A stretch of DNA of 64,000 nucleotides from Marixanthomonas sp. SCSIO 43207. Lineage in GTDB: Bacteria; Bacteroidota; Bacteroidia; Flavobacteriales; Flavobacteriaceae. Location: contig NZ_CP063203.1 in the NCBI RefSeq assembly GCF_019904255.1, positions 930,001 through 994,000 on the forward strand, read 5' to 3'. This document shows positions 16,019 through 25,440 of the stretch, one piece after another (within the stretch, counting starts at the first letter, position 1; each line of letters opens with the position of its first letter). A program made the position numbers and the translations under genes. A model generated the notes under the pieces. The model was not told the origin of the DNA, did not search any database, and was given only the letters and a program-made list of their open reading frames with translations.

Positions 16019-17055
16019 GATTCTCCCTCATTAAATAAGTTTAACCTTTTAACCCAAGCTGTCTTCCGTTCAAGGAAAAACACATCTAGTATCAGCAAAA
16101 ATAATGCCCCGCCTAAAAACCACTGAAATTGATCTTTAAAATCGGTAAATTGTTTTGCTTCAAACTCTTTTTTGTCCATTCCGTTAAGGATAGCTGTCAC
16201 TGTGTCAACTACTTCCTTGGTATTGCTGCCATCTATATACGTTCCATTGGCCTCATCTGCGATTTGCTCGAGAGTTTCTTGACCTAGCCGAGTGATAACT
16301 TGTTCATTGTTTTCATCACGTTTATAATATTGAAGAATGCCATTTTGTTTGATAGGAATAGGGCCGCCTTGTAAGGTGCCTACACCAATTGTATAAATTT
16401 TAATTCCTTTTCTAGCTGCTTCTTCGGCAATCTGGGCTACATTACCTTCGTGGTCTTCACCATCTGAAATAATAAATAGCACTCTGTTGGTTTGCTCTTC
16501 ATCATTATAATACGTTTCTGCCATTTGTATGGCTTCATTGATAGCAGTTCCTTGAGATGAAACCATATCGGTGCTCATACCGTTTAAAAACAACTTTGTA
16601 GATGAAAAGTCTGTCGTAATAGGAACTTGCGGGAAAGCGCTTCCTGCGTAGCCTATGATGCCAATTCTGTCTCCTGCCAAGCTGTTAATGATTTGCGTGA
16701 CTAATTGCTTTGCTTTTTCTAATCGGTTAGGAGCTATGTCTTCTGCCAACATACTCTTTGAAACATCTAATGCAAAAACCACATCAACACCTTCACGTTT
16801 TACAGTTTCAAGCTTGGTTCCAATTTTTGGGTTCACCAGAGCAAAACTCATACACGCTATAGCCAGACAAACAACCAAAACTTTTAAAACCGACTTGAAC
16901 ACAGACTGATTGGGACTTAACTTTTTAAGCAACTGTGAATCTGCAAATTTCTTTTGCGTGTGTTTTTTCCACGCCAACACCAATAGGAAAAGCACCACCA
17001 CTGCCGGAATGGCGAATAGTACATAAAAATAAACTGGTTGTTCTAATTGGTACAT
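16015..17055 (-). CDS. batB: BatB, von Willebrand factor A-domain membrane protein
   Basis: The 346-residue protein has two N-terminal membrane segments (about 9-29 and 56-74), a VWA domain with the metal-ion-dependent adhesion motif D-V-S-K-S (97-101), and a C-terminal membrane segment (about 315-333). It starts at ATG 17055; the two codons before it begin with TTG and are not needed. Domain order matches BatB. It lies 54 bases after batA and overlaps batC. Confidence 0.9.
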   Translation of the reverse strand: MYQLEQPVYFYVLFAIPAVVVLFLLVLAWKKHTQKKFADSQLLKKLSPNQSVFKSVLKVLVVCLAIACMSFALVNPKIGTKLETVKREGVDVVFALDVSKSMLAEDIAPNRLEKAKQLVTQIINSLAGDRIGIIGYAGSAFPQVPITTDFSSTKLFLNGMSTDMVSSQGTAINEAIQMAETYYNDEEQTNRVLFIISDGEDHEGNVAQIAEEAARKGIKIYTIGVGTLQGGPIPIKQNGILQYYKRDENNEQVITRLGQETLEQIADEANGTYIDGSNTKEVVDTVTAILNGMDKKEFEAKQFTDFKDQFQWFLGGALFLLILDVFFLERKTAWVKRLNLFNEGES

Positions 17056-17109
17056 AATCAATACTTACCTAAATAAGAGTTGTTACTTATTATTTATTAC
17101 TTCATTTAA

Positions 17110-18114
17110 CTATACAAAACTTCTAAACACAGTATATCGTAGCAAGAGTTCAATACCCAATAATACTAATGCAAGAAATACCAATGGACGAAATATTTCT
17201 TCATAGTTTGTGTATTTAAATTCTTCAATATCTGTTTTTTCAAGTTTGTTTATTTCATCATAAATTTCATTTAGCTTTGTAGTGCTTGTTGCTCTAAAAT
17301 ATTGTCCGCCGGTAGTTTGCGCAATTTCTTTGAGTAGCTCTTCATCAATCTCTACTTGAATATTTCCATATTGAAAACTCCCGTCTCTACGCAAACCAAT
17401 GGGAGACATCGCGAGACCATTGGTTCCTAAGCCAATAGTATACACTTTTATGCCAAATTCTATTGCCAATTCACTTGCAATTTTTGGGTCAATAAAACCG
17501 CTATTATTTACACCGTCTGTTAATAATATAATTACTTTACTTTTTGCCCTACTTTCTTTTAACCTATTTACGGCTGTTCCTAATCCCATTCCAATGGCAG
17601 TTCCTCCTTCAATAACCGTATTATACTTCATGTTTTTTAAAGACGATAATACAACTGTTTTGTCACTGGTTAACGGTGTTTTTGTAAAACTTTCACCGGC
17701 ATATTCAACAAGGCCTATTCGGTCATTGGGACGGGCTTGAATAAATCGTGCCGCAACAGTTTTTAATGCTTCTAACCGGTTGGGTTTTAAGTCGCGAGCC
17801 AACATACTTGCCGAAACATCAATAGCCATTACAATATCAATACCTTTTGTGGTTTTGATTCGGGTAGATTCATCAACTGTTCTGGGTCTTGCTAGGGCCA
17901 CAATAATTGAGGCTAAGGCTAGTAACCGTAATACAAATAATATTGGTTTCAGTTTTGCTAGCCAATTTTTACCTGTTTTAAATCCTTTTAAACTTGAAAT
18001 TTTTAAGGTAGCTGTTTGTTTATTGCGTTTCCATAGGTACCATATGGTTAGTACCGGTAGCAGTAGTAGCAACCAGAAAAGAGTAGGGTTTACAAATTCA
18101 AAATTTTCAAACAT
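17110..18114 (-). CDS. batA: BatA, von Willebrand factor A-domain membrane protein
   Basis: The 334-residue protein has the same plan as BatB: two N-terminal membrane segments (about 11-28 and 57-75), VWA domain with D-V-S-A-S (99-103), and a C-terminal membrane segment (about 308-328). The opening F-V-N-P-T-L-F-W-L-L-L-L-L-P is typical of BatA. Its start codon shares one base with the stop of the upstream gene (TAATG), so translation is coupled. Confidence 0.9.
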   Translation of the reverse strand: MFENFEFVNPTLFWLLLLLPVLTIWYLWKRNKQTATLKISSLKGFKTGKNWLAKLKPILFVLRLLALASIIVALARPRTVDESTRIKTTKGIDIVMAIDVSASMLARDLKPNRLEALKTVAARFIQARPNDRIGLVEYAGESFTKTPLTSDKTVVLSSLKNMKYNTVIEGGTAIGMGLGTAVNRLKESRAKSKVIILLTDGVNNSGFIDPKIASELAIEFGIKVYTIGLGTNGLAMSPIGLRRDGSFQYGNIQVEIDEELLKEIAQTTGGQYFRATSTTKLNEIYDEINKLEKTDIEEFKYTNYEEIFRPLVFLALVLLGIELLLRYTVFRSFV

Positions 18115-19745
18115 TATTTTTCTGAAATTTCAAGTTCTACTGAATTTATAATTCGATCTTTTACATCTTCGGCATAGCGACCATCATCTTCTTGATACAC
18201 TACTAAAACTTGCTGTACACCACCTTTTTGGGCAAATAAAAGCAATTCATAACTGCTTGAATTTTTTAACACCTTATTATCTGAAACTTGTACATTAAAC
18301 TTTCCGTAGGCTTTTAATCCTGTGATACCTTTTTGTGTTTCGAAGCTTTCTCGTTTAACAAGCAAGTTTTTAGCACCTCTTTTTTCAAGATTGGTTAAAG
18401 CATCATCCATTAACCCTTCTAAGTCGGTATTTGCTTGGCCTTGCAGTTGAGGTTGTTCCTTGTATACGGTAGTATTTACCCAAACGTATAAAGGATCTGT
18501 TAATTCACCTTCTGTAAAAACACTGGCACTTTCTACCCTCATGCTATTAGACTCCGGAACTTCAATATCTGTTCGTATTAATACTTCAGGAGTTTCAATA
18601 ATAACGGCAGGGTTGCCATATTCACTTTTTATCCAGCGGCTCTCAGCCAATTCTCTTATTTCATTTCCTAGAACAGTGTCTTTAAGATTTGTAAAGCCTT
18701 TTAAACTTCCATAAATAACACCCGCTAAAATTAACCCAACAAGTACCGCAACACCACCAAGCGCCCATTTTTTTCTTTGGCGTTTTTTGCGTTGTGCTTC
18801 TAGATATTCGGCATTTTGCTGTAACTCTTCTTCGGTAGGTTCTGGGATGACCTCTTTGGTTTCATTGATGATTTCTTCAATGGTTTTTCGGTCTGATGAT
18901 GCTTGACCTTCTGCTTGGTACATTTTTGCAAATTTTACCAAATCGGCTCTTTTCAAAATTGCATCAAGCCTACGGATGGTTTCGCTGCTGAATTCAAAAT
19001 TACCAGAATCCTTATGTAATTGCAATCGAGCAATAAGCTCGTCACTCGTACTTTCTAGTGCCGTATCATCTACTTCACGATCTAAATAGCGTTTCACAAT
19101 TTCGGTTAATTGTGAATAGTATTCTTTTGGTTTGTTTTCTTTTAAATATGTTGAATTATCGAGCGTGTGTAATGCTGTTATCGCCTCTTCATATGGCGGC
19201 AACTGTTCTTCTTTTGCGTCTTTTAATTTTTTTCTTCGGAATAAAATATAACCTACAATCAGCAAAACCAATACAATAGGAATTAGCCAAAAAAGTAATT
19301 TTTTAAAATTGAAAGGAGGTTTGTCAACTTCAATAGCCGGTTTTATGTCAAACATTTTTTGTTTGGTCGTATCAACCGGAACATCACGAACTTCAACTAT
19401 AACCGAATCTGTGCCAAAGGTTTTATTGCCAATTATAACTTTTTGTTGTGGTATCGTGTAGGTGCCTGAGTCAAACTGTGTAAGGCCGTATTTTTTTATC
19501 AAGCGATATGTTGCTTGCTCATACGTGGTGTCAATTTTATAAGATTCTATAACTTCCAAAGGCAAAAAAGTTTGCCCTTCAGGAAAAGTAACCACATCTG
19601 TTGAGTCTGCTTCAACTTGAATGCTATATTTTATCTCTTCACCTATTTTTATAGATGTTGAATCTACAGATGAGGTTACTTGAGCAGTACCCAAAAAAGC
19701 AGAAAGAGAAAAAAGAAAAGCGAGCAATAGTGTTTGCGACTTCAT
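18114..19745 (-). CDS. BatD-like/DUF4381-like membrane protein with extra C-terminal domain
   Basis: From the ATG at 19745 the protein is 543 residues: signal peptide ending T-A-Q, a BatD-like beta domain (about 20-130), membrane segment (about 145-165), a cytoplasmic helical part with Y-Y-S-Q-L-T-E-I-V-K-R-Y-L-D as in DUF4381, a second membrane segment (about 325-345), and an extra extracytoplasmic domain of about 190 residues. An ATG at 19787 would add 14 residues before the signal peptide; the shorter start gives a normal signal. It lies between DUF58 and batA, so it is probably part of the Bat complex. Confidence 0.75.
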   Translation of the reverse strand: MKSQTLLLAFLFSLSAFLGTAQVTSSVDSTSIKIGEEIKYSIQVEADSTDVVTFPEGQTFLPLEVIESYKIDTTYEQATYRLIKKYGLTQFDSGTYTIPQQKVIIGNKTFGTDSVIVEVRDVPVDTTKQKMFDIKPAIEVDKPPFNFKKLLFWLIPIVLVLLIVGYILFRRKKLKDAKEEQLPPYEEAITALHTLDNSTYLKENKPKEYYSQLTEIVKRYLDREVDDTALESTSDELIARLQLHKDSGNFEFSSETIRRLDAILKRADLVKFAKMYQAEGQASSDRKTIEEIINETKEVIPEPTEEELQQNAEYLEAQRKKRQRKKWALGGVAVLVGLILAGVIYGSLKGFTNLKDTVLGNEIRELAESRWIKSEYGNPAVIIETPEVLIRTDIEVPESNSMRVESASVFTEGELTDPLYVWVNTTVYKEQPQLQGQANTDLEGLMDDALTNLEKRGAKNLLVKRESFETQKGITGLKAYGKFNVQVSDNKVLKNSSSYELLLFAQKGGVQQVLVVYQEDDGRYAEDVKDRIINSVELEISEK

Positions 19746-19792
19746 TCTTAAAAATAAAAAAGTAATATGTTTACTATACTGCTTCATTATAT

Positions 19793-20659
19793 TTATGCTC
19801 GGTGTTTAAAATAACCTAATAATTTTTTTACGTAGCTTTCATCAACACGGCAGCTTAAAGCACCGGCACCACTCTTGGTAAATGCATCTTGAAAATACGC
19901 AACACGCTCTTTGTAGTAAATGAAATAGTTATTTCTTACAGCTTTTGAATTTGTATTTACTAATAAAAGCTCACCGGTTTCAGCGTCTTGCATTTGTACC
20001 ATGCCTAGGTTTGGTATTTCTTCTTCACGTTTATCATAGACCCTTATACCCGTGACATCGTGCTTTTTGGCAACAATTTTAAGAGTATCTTTATATTCAT
20101 CTGCAATAAAATCTGAAAGCACAAAAACAATGGCCTTCTTTTTCATCACATTGGTTAAATATTTTAAAGCTTGAGAAAGATTGGTTTTTTTACTGCTAGG
20201 CTGAAACTCTAAAAGTTCTCTAATAATACGTAGTACGTGCGATTTACCTTTTTTAGGCGGAATAAAAAGCTCAATTTCATCTGAAAAAAGAATCAATCCT
20301 ATTTTATCATTGTTTTGAAGGGCTGAAAATGCAAGGGTTGCGGCAATTTCAGTAATGATTTCATTTTTAAATTGTGAATCGGTTCCAAAAAACTCTGAAC
20401 CACTTATATCTGCCACTAGCATTAATGTGAGTTCTCGTTCTTCTTCAAACACTTTTACAAAAGGCTCATTATAACGAGCGGTAACATTCCAATCAATACT
20501 GCGCACATCATCGCCAAATTGATATTGACGCACCTCACTAAAGGTCATACCTCGTCCTTTAAATGTACTATGATATTCGCCGCCAAACACGTGGTCACTT
20601 AACCGGCGTGTTTTGATTTCGATTTTGCGTACTTTTTTAAGAAGTTCTTTTGTATTCAC
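19793..20659 (-). CDS. DUF58 domain protein (MoxR-associated, VWA-like)
   Basis: The 288-residue soluble protein has the DUF58 core R-G-M-T-F-S-E-V-R-Q-Y-Q-F-G-D-D-V-R followed by S-I-D-W-N-V-T-A-R, then a VWA-like fold with A-D-I-S-G-S-E-F. Start is GTG at 20659: the N-terminal N-T-K-E-L-L-K-K-V-R-K-I-E-I matches the family and no ATG is available before it. DUF58 proteins act with MoxR ATPases. It lies directly after the MoxR gene (64-base gap). Confidence 0.92.
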   Translation of the reverse strand: MNTKELLKKVRKIEIKTRRLSDHVFGGEYHSTFKGRGMTFSEVRQYQFGDDVRSIDWNVTARYNEPFVKVFEEERELTLMLVADISGSEFFGTDSQFKNEIITEIAATLAFSALQNNDKIGLILFSDEIELFIPPKKGKSHVLRIIRELLEFQPSSKKTNLSQALKYLTNVMKKKAIVFVLSDFIADEYKDTLKIVAKKHDVTGIRVYDKREEEIPNLGMVQMQDAETGELLLVNTNSKAVRNNYFIYYKERVAYFQDAFTKSGAGALSCRVDESYVKKLLGYFKHRA

Positions 20660-20723
20660 GAGGTTTCAGTTTAAATAAATCAGGTTTCAGGTTGGTTAAC
20701 TTGCAACGCGTAAATTTAAACCA

Positions 20724-21728
20724 TTACGGCACTTCAATTACATTGATAATTTTATTGATAATCTCTTCCGAAGTAATATTTTCAGCTTCAGCTTCATAAG
20801 TTACACCAATACGATGACGCAGCACATCGTGAACTACAGCTCGCACATCTTCTGGAATTACGTAACCACGTTGTTTAATAAACGCATAACATTTTGAAGC
20901 AACTGCCAAGTTAATACTACCACGAGGTGAAGCACCAAAACCAATAAGAGGCTTTAAGTCTGATAGTTTATAATTTTCAGGATTTCTGGTAGCAAAAATA
21001 ATATCTAGAATATACTGCTCAATTTTTTCATCCATATAGACTTCTCTAACGGCTTGTTGAGCGCGTAAAATTTGATCAATTGTAACAACTTGATTTACCT
21101 TTTCATAAGCGCCTTTTAAGTTTTGACGAATGATGAGTTGCTCTTCGGCAATTTTTGGATAATCAATAACAGTTTTTAGCATAAAACGGTCTACCTGTGC
21201 TTCTGGCAATGGGTAAGTTCCTTCTTGTTCAATAGGGTTTTGGGTTGCCATTACCAAAAACGGCTTGTCTAGCGCAAATGTTTCTTCTCCAATAGTAACT
21301 TGCTTTTCTTGCATGGCTTCTAGTAAAGCAGATTGTACCTTGGCAGGTGCTCTATTTATCTCATCTGCTAAAACAAAATTTGCAAAAATAGGACCCTTTT
21401 TAATACTGAAGTCATTCACCTTCATATTATAAATCATGGTTCCTATTACATCTGCAGGAAGTAAATCTGGAGTAAATTGTATACGGCTAAAGGTACCGTG
21501 AACAGCTTTTGAAAGTGTGTTAATAGCCAGAGTTTTTGCAAGACCAGGAACACCTTCAAGTAAAATATGTCCTTGACCTAGTAACCCGATAAGCAACCGT
21601 TCAACCATGTGTTTTTGGCCTACGATTACTTTGTTCATTTCCATGGAAAGGATATTCACAAATGCACTTTCCTTTTCAATTTTTTCATTTAATGCGCCAA
21701 TATCCAAGGCAGTATCTGATTGATCCAT
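20724..21728 (-). CDS. MoxR family AAA+ ATPase
   Basis: The 334-residue protein has Walker A G-V-P-G-L-A-K-T (59-66), Walker B in V-L-A-D-E-I-N-R-A-P with the S-A-L-L-E-A-M-Q-E-K-Q-V-T segment, and the sensor A-T-Q-N-P-I-E-Q-E-G-T-Y-P-L-P-E-A-Q-V-D typical of MoxR. MoxR ATPases act as chaperones for VWA-domain partners, which fits the downstream DUF58, BatA and BatB genes. It is the first gene of the Bat operon. Confidence 0.95.
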   Translation of the reverse strand: MDQSDTALDIGALNEKIEKESAFVNILSMEMNKVIVGQKHMVERLLIGLLGQGHILLEGVPGLAKTLAINTLSKAVHGTFSRIQFTPDLLPADVIGTMIYNMKVNDFSIKKGPIFANFVLADEINRAPAKVQSALLEAMQEKQVTIGEETFALDKPFLVMATQNPIEQEGTYPLPEAQVDRFMLKTVIDYPKIAEEQLIIRQNLKGAYEKVNQVVTIDQILRAQQAVREVYMDEKIEQYILDIIFATRNPENYKLSDLKPLIGFGASPRGSINLAVASKCYAFIKQRGYVIPEDVRAVVHDVLRHRIGVTYEAEAENITSEEIINKIINVIEVP

Positions 21729-21838
21729 GCTTTAAAATTTCAATATAGTAGATTCATTTTTACAACCACGCAAATTCAAGATTTATTGCTAGAAACGCTG
21801 TTAACAAAGGGTTAAAAATTTGCACTTAATAGACGAAC

Positions 21839-21878
21839 AAAAAAAAGCACTGTTTCTTAAAGTTAAGTTACAGTGCTG
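21839..21878 (-). terminator. Terminator of the 135-residue lipoprotein gene
   Basis: On the minus strand AGCACTGT (21877-21870) pairs with ACAGTGCT (21853-21846), and the loop holds an inner CTTAA/TTAAG stem. At least six Ts follow on the minus strand. It isolates the lipoprotein gene from the Bat operon. Confidence 0.8.
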
Positions 21879-21901
21879 TTAAAGTGTTTTAAAATAATGT
21901 A

Positions 21902-22309
21902 TTAGTTTGAGGCTACAGTAATTGTTCCAAGTGCGGTAACTTCACCAATTTTTACGGTAACGTCTTCAAATACTTGTTCTGGATTATTGTTCTCCTCTGT
22001 TTTAATCTTTACAGTATACGTTCCTTCAGAAAATCCAGTGATAAAAAATTCGCCAACGTCATTTGTAGTTCCTGTAATTTTTTCTTCAGAATTTGACGCT
22101 ACAATTGATATTTCAGAATTAGGAGCAATTACACTTCCCATAATAGCACCGTCGGTTTTTTCAGTTTCCGAATTCTTTTCAGAAACAGCTTGAGAAGTTT
22201 CAGAGTCGTTAGAACCATTATCGCCGTTAAAAACTGTATTGTTACTACTACAACTTACAAATAAGATAATTGCGGTTAATAATGTGATTGATTTTATATA
22301 AGATTTCAT
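21902..22309 (-). CDS. Lipoprotein with carboxypeptidase regulatory-like domain
   Basis: The 135-residue protein has a lipoprotein signal (F-V-S-C-S-S, lipid-bearing Cys near residue 20), a Ser/Asn/Glu-rich linker (about 22-52), and a small beta-sandwich with G-E-F-F-I-T-G-F-S-E-G-T-Y-T-V-K-I, like carboxypeptidase regulatory or prealbumin-type folds. Such domains are usually extracytoplasmic and structural or sugar-binding. It is a single gene with its own terminator. Its ligand is unknown. Confidence 0.75.
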   Translation of the reverse strand: MKSYIKSITLLTAIILFVSCSSNNTVFNGDNGSNDSETSQAVSEKNSETEKTDGAIMGSVIAPNSEISIVASNSEEKITGTTNDVGEFFITGFSEGTYTVKIKTEENNNPEQVFEDVTVKIGEVTALGTITVASN

Positions 22310-22447
22310 AGTTTATTTGTTTTGGTTACCACTAAACTACACAGACAAAAGACCATAAAAGAAGTAATTAACAATCATTAACTTGACAATTAACCGGATC
22401 TTAACTTTAATAAAAGCAATAGATGTTCTATTTTTAATGAAAACAAA

Positions 22448-23206
22448 ATGATGAACACCAAAACTGCTTTAATTACTGGAGCTACCTCTGGTATAGGTCG
22501 CGCAATTGCTGAAAAATTTGCACATAATCAAGTTCGGTTAATTCTCTGCGGAAGAAGACAAAATCGTTTAGATTTACTTCAAGAAGAGCTGTCAAAACAC
22601 ACTCAAGTACATACTTTAAATTTTGACGTTAGAGAAAAAGCACATGTTCAGGATACAATCCATAATCTACCAAAGTCCTTTTCAACTATTGATATATTAA
22701 TCAATAACGCCGGTAACGCCCACGGAAAAGACTCCATTGAAAACGGCAATACCGATGATTGGGATGCAATGATTGACATAAACGTTAAAGGCTTATTGTA
22801 TGTAAGCAAAGCTGTTTTACCCCAGATGATTAAAAGACAATCGGGTCACATCATTAATATTGGCTCAACTGCCGGGAAAGAAGTATATCCTTCGGGTAAT
22901 GTATACTGCGCAAGTAAACATGCTGTAGACGCTATAAATGAAGGAATGCGGTTAGACCTTAACGGAAAAGGTATAAAAGTGGGTGCTATTAATCCGGGTT
23001 TGGTAGAAACTGAATTTAGCGAAGTACGATTTAAAGGTGATACTGAAAAAGCCGACAAGGTTTATCAAGGATACACGCCATTACAGCCAGAAGACATTGC
23101 AGATATAGTTTGGTTTGCGGTAACAAGACCTCCTCACGTAAATATTTCAGATTTAACAGTTATGTGCCTTGATCAAGCCTCAAGTACCATTGTAAATAAA
23201 AATTAA
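22448..23206 (+). CDS. SDR family NADP-dependent 3-hydroxy acid dehydrogenase-like enzyme
   Basis: The 252-residue short-chain dehydrogenase has the cofactor motif T-G-A-T-S-G-I-G (10-17), N-N-A-G (86-89) and catalytic Ser140, Tyr153 and Lys157 (Y-C-A-S-K). Overall pattern is closest to YdfG-type enzymes, which oxidise L-allo-threonine or serine and reduce malonic semialdehyde. Substrate here is not certain. Two adjacent ATGs (22448, 22451) are possible starts. The next gene starts 19 bases after its stop. Confidence 0.88.
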   Translation: MMNTKTALITGATSGIGRAIAEKFAHNQVRLILCGRRQNRLDLLQEELSKHTQVHTLNFDVREKAHVQDTIHNLPKSFSTIDILINNAGNAHGKDSIENGNTDDWDAMIDINVKGLLYVSKAVLPQMIKRQSGHIINIGSTAGKEVYPSGNVYCASKHAVDAINEGMRLDLNGKGIKVGAINPGLVETEFSEVRFKGDTEKADKVYQGYTPLQPEDIADIVWFAVTRPPHVNISDLTVMCLDQASSTIVNKN

Positions 23207-23225
23207 ACCTAGGTATAAACTGGAT

Positions 23226-24362
23226 ATGATTAACAAACGACTTCTTATCAAAAACTTACTCGCACATAACGATGAGAGCAGTTTTTATGATAAAAAGCGA
23301 AAAATAGATCTAGGCAGCAAAGAAGGTAAAGCAAAATTTTTAAAACATATCTGTGCACTGAGCAACAGCAACCCAAAAAACAATTCGTTCATTGTAGTTG
23401 GCGTTGAAGATGAAACCAATGAAATACGCGGCGTTGATTTTTTTGATGACAGCAAACTTCAAAACTTGGTAAATGCATATTTAACCAATCCTCCTTTAAT
23501 AAGCTATGAAAATGTAATGTTTCCACATTTACCGGCAGATAAGGTTGTTGGGTTGGTTACCATTAGACCAACAGGCGAAATAACGTCACTTCGTAAAAAT
23601 ATATGGAAGTACTGGGGCGGTAGCATATTTCTACGTGACGGCAGTATATCTATGCCCAAAGATTTTGATATTGAAATAAAAGATGTCAATTCTGAAATTG
23701 TAAAATCCATAGAAAATCGAGCAAAAAACAACATACAGCATACGCTAGATGGTGTGATTGACTTTATGAACAATCGTCACGATGAGATGGAGTCACACTA
23801 TAAAGTATTTAAAGAACAATTTGTTGTCTGTTGGGCCGGAAACACAAAACATATCAAGGACGAAACCTATTACTCACGAGTAGATATTGAATTGATTAAT
23901 GAACAAGTAAAACTGTTTTATTCAGCCTTAGATGAGGTTACAATTGAAGTAACAGAAAATTATTTTAAAACACTAGAATATGTAAGTCTTGGGTTAAACA
24001 ATAACCAAAAATATTATCCATTAGAAGAAGTAGTGATTACTTTTAAAGAAAATGGTTCGTATCAAATAGATTCAAAAATGGTTTTTGAACCGCCACGTTT
24101 CAACAAAAAGACCTTGCATCATATTTACAATGCCAATAATGCTATTGTAAAAAAACTGAAAAAAAATGCGCGTTTAACCCCTTCAGAAGAAAAAGACTTA
24201 CAAAACCTTCCTGAAACCTATTTAATCTGTTATTTAAATGATTTTAAAAATGCTAAAGAAAAATTGCTAGACGCAAAACCTTATTTAAAACAAGTAAATG
24301 GAATTGTTTACAAAGCGTATAAAGAATCTATACGCATTTTACGAAAGGTGCGGTATAATTAA
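23226..24362 (+). CDS. AlbA_2/Schlafen-like domain protein, uncharacterised
   Basis: The 378-residue soluble protein has an N-terminal region with H-N-D-E-S-S-F-Y-D, F-L-K-H-I-C-A-L-S-N, and I-V-V-G-V-E-D-E, resembling the AlbA_2 (Schlafen-type) putative DNA- or nucleotide-binding domain. The remaining 230 residues are charged and have no motif I recognise. It probably forms a transcript with the SDR gene upstream (19-base gap). AlbA_2 proteins are often regulators; the target here is unknown. Confidence 0.65.
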   Translation: MINKRLLIKNLLAHNDESSFYDKKRKIDLGSKEGKAKFLKHICALSNSNPKNNSFIVVGVEDETNEIRGVDFFDDSKLQNLVNAYLTNPPLISYENVMFPHLPADKVVGLVTIRPTGEITSLRKNIWKYWGGSIFLRDGSISMPKDFDIEIKDVNSEIVKSIENRAKNNIQHTLDGVIDFMNNRHDEMESHYKVFKEQFVVCWAGNTKHIKDETYYSRVDIELINEQVKLFYSALDEVTIEVTENYFKTLEYVSLGLNNNQKYYPLEEVVITFKENGSYQIDSKMVFEPPRFNKKTLHHIYNANNAIVKKLKKNARLTPSEEKDLQNLPETYLICYLNDFKNAKEKLLDAKPYLKQVNGIVYKAYKESIRILRKVRYN

Positions 24363-24397
24363 TTTTACTATTTTTATATCTAACTGGTTCATACACA

Positions 24398-25417
24398 ATG
24401 AGACGATTACTACTTTTTCTATTTTTAATGTTTACTACCATTGGTTTTTCTCAATGCGAAGTAAATCAATATATCCAAGACAATTATCTTGAAGATGCTT
24501 GGATTATGGTTTTCAGAGATTTTGTGGACAATCCAAACCATCCTGATTACGATGTTCCTATTTTAGATGCCAATAAAACCATTCCGTATTTAGGAAAACT
24601 TTCCGCAGTCTATGAACTTGCAGCAGACAATGAAACGGCAGATTCGTTATTTAATAAGCTTTCTATTCATGCAAATACACATTTTCCAAATATGGTTGTT
24701 TTTGAAGAAATTATAATAACTGTTCCCGAAAGCACCCCTTGGGTTATTGATTTTATAGATACTGGAGTATCAAATGTTCCTGAATTAGATATGCTCATAG
24801 AAGACTATCAATTTAATATTACCGACGTAGCAATTATTGATCCGCCTTTCCCACCTGAACCTGCGGTTTATGATATTACCATACACTCAGACATATCATT
24901 TTTAAACCCCTATGCACTATTAGATGAATTTGAAGCAATAACTGGTGTTGATTATGCTGAAGTAGGAACTGCTAAAACACCTTACAATTATACAGGCATA
25001 CCTTTTGAAATTGATGGAGAAGAAGTGCGCTCTGGCAATATTTTTTTAAATGACGATACATTATTGTTTTCATTATATACTGGAGATTGTTGGTATGGCG
25101 GTTGTACTTCTGACAAAAATTGGGAAACCGTAATCTCTGAAGATTGTTCACAGGTAGATATACAATTAAACACCACAAACTTTAACCCTCTTTCATATTC
25201 AATCTATCCAAACCCAGCGACAGACTATTTATATCTAAAAGGTTTACCTTTAAATAAAGCTTCAATAAAAATATATTCTACTCAAGGGAGGGTGCTAAAA
25301 CAATTTAAAAATACTCCTGAAAAAATAAATGTTTCAACCTTTGTTTCAGGAATGTATTTTATATCCATTGAAACAAAAGGCAAAGAACGATCTATCAAGA
25401 GATTCATAAAAAAGTAA
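24398..25417 (+). CDS. Secreted protein with type IX secretion sorting tail
   Basis: The 339-residue protein has a signal peptide (1-19, ending G-F-S-Q) and a C-terminal T9SS type A sorting domain (about 263-339: Y-S-I-Y-P-N-P-A-T-D-Y-L, then I-K-I-Y-S-T-Q-G, and the final S-I-K-R-F-I-K-K). The middle, acidic and aromatic, has no recognised fold. A D-C-W-Y-G-G-C segment may form a disulfide. The tail directs it to the cell surface or medium through the type IX system. Confidence 0.85.
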   Translation: MRRLLLFLFLMFTTIGFSQCEVNQYIQDNYLEDAWIMVFRDFVDNPNHPDYDVPILDANKTIPYLGKLSAVYELAADNETADSLFNKLSIHANTHFPNMVVFEEIIITVPESTPWVIDFIDTGVSNVPELDMLIEDYQFNITDVAIIDPPFPPEPAVYDITIHSDISFLNPYALLDEFEAITGVDYAEVGTAKTPYNYTGIPFEIDGEEVRSGNIFLNDDTLLFSLYTGDCWYGGCTSDKNWETVISEDCSQVDIQLNTTNFNPLSYSIYPNPATDYLYLKGLPLNKASIKIYSTQGRVLKQFKNTPEKINVSTFVSGMYFISIETKGKERSIKRFIKK

Positions 25418-25440
25418 GTCAAAACCTAAAAACCAAAAAA

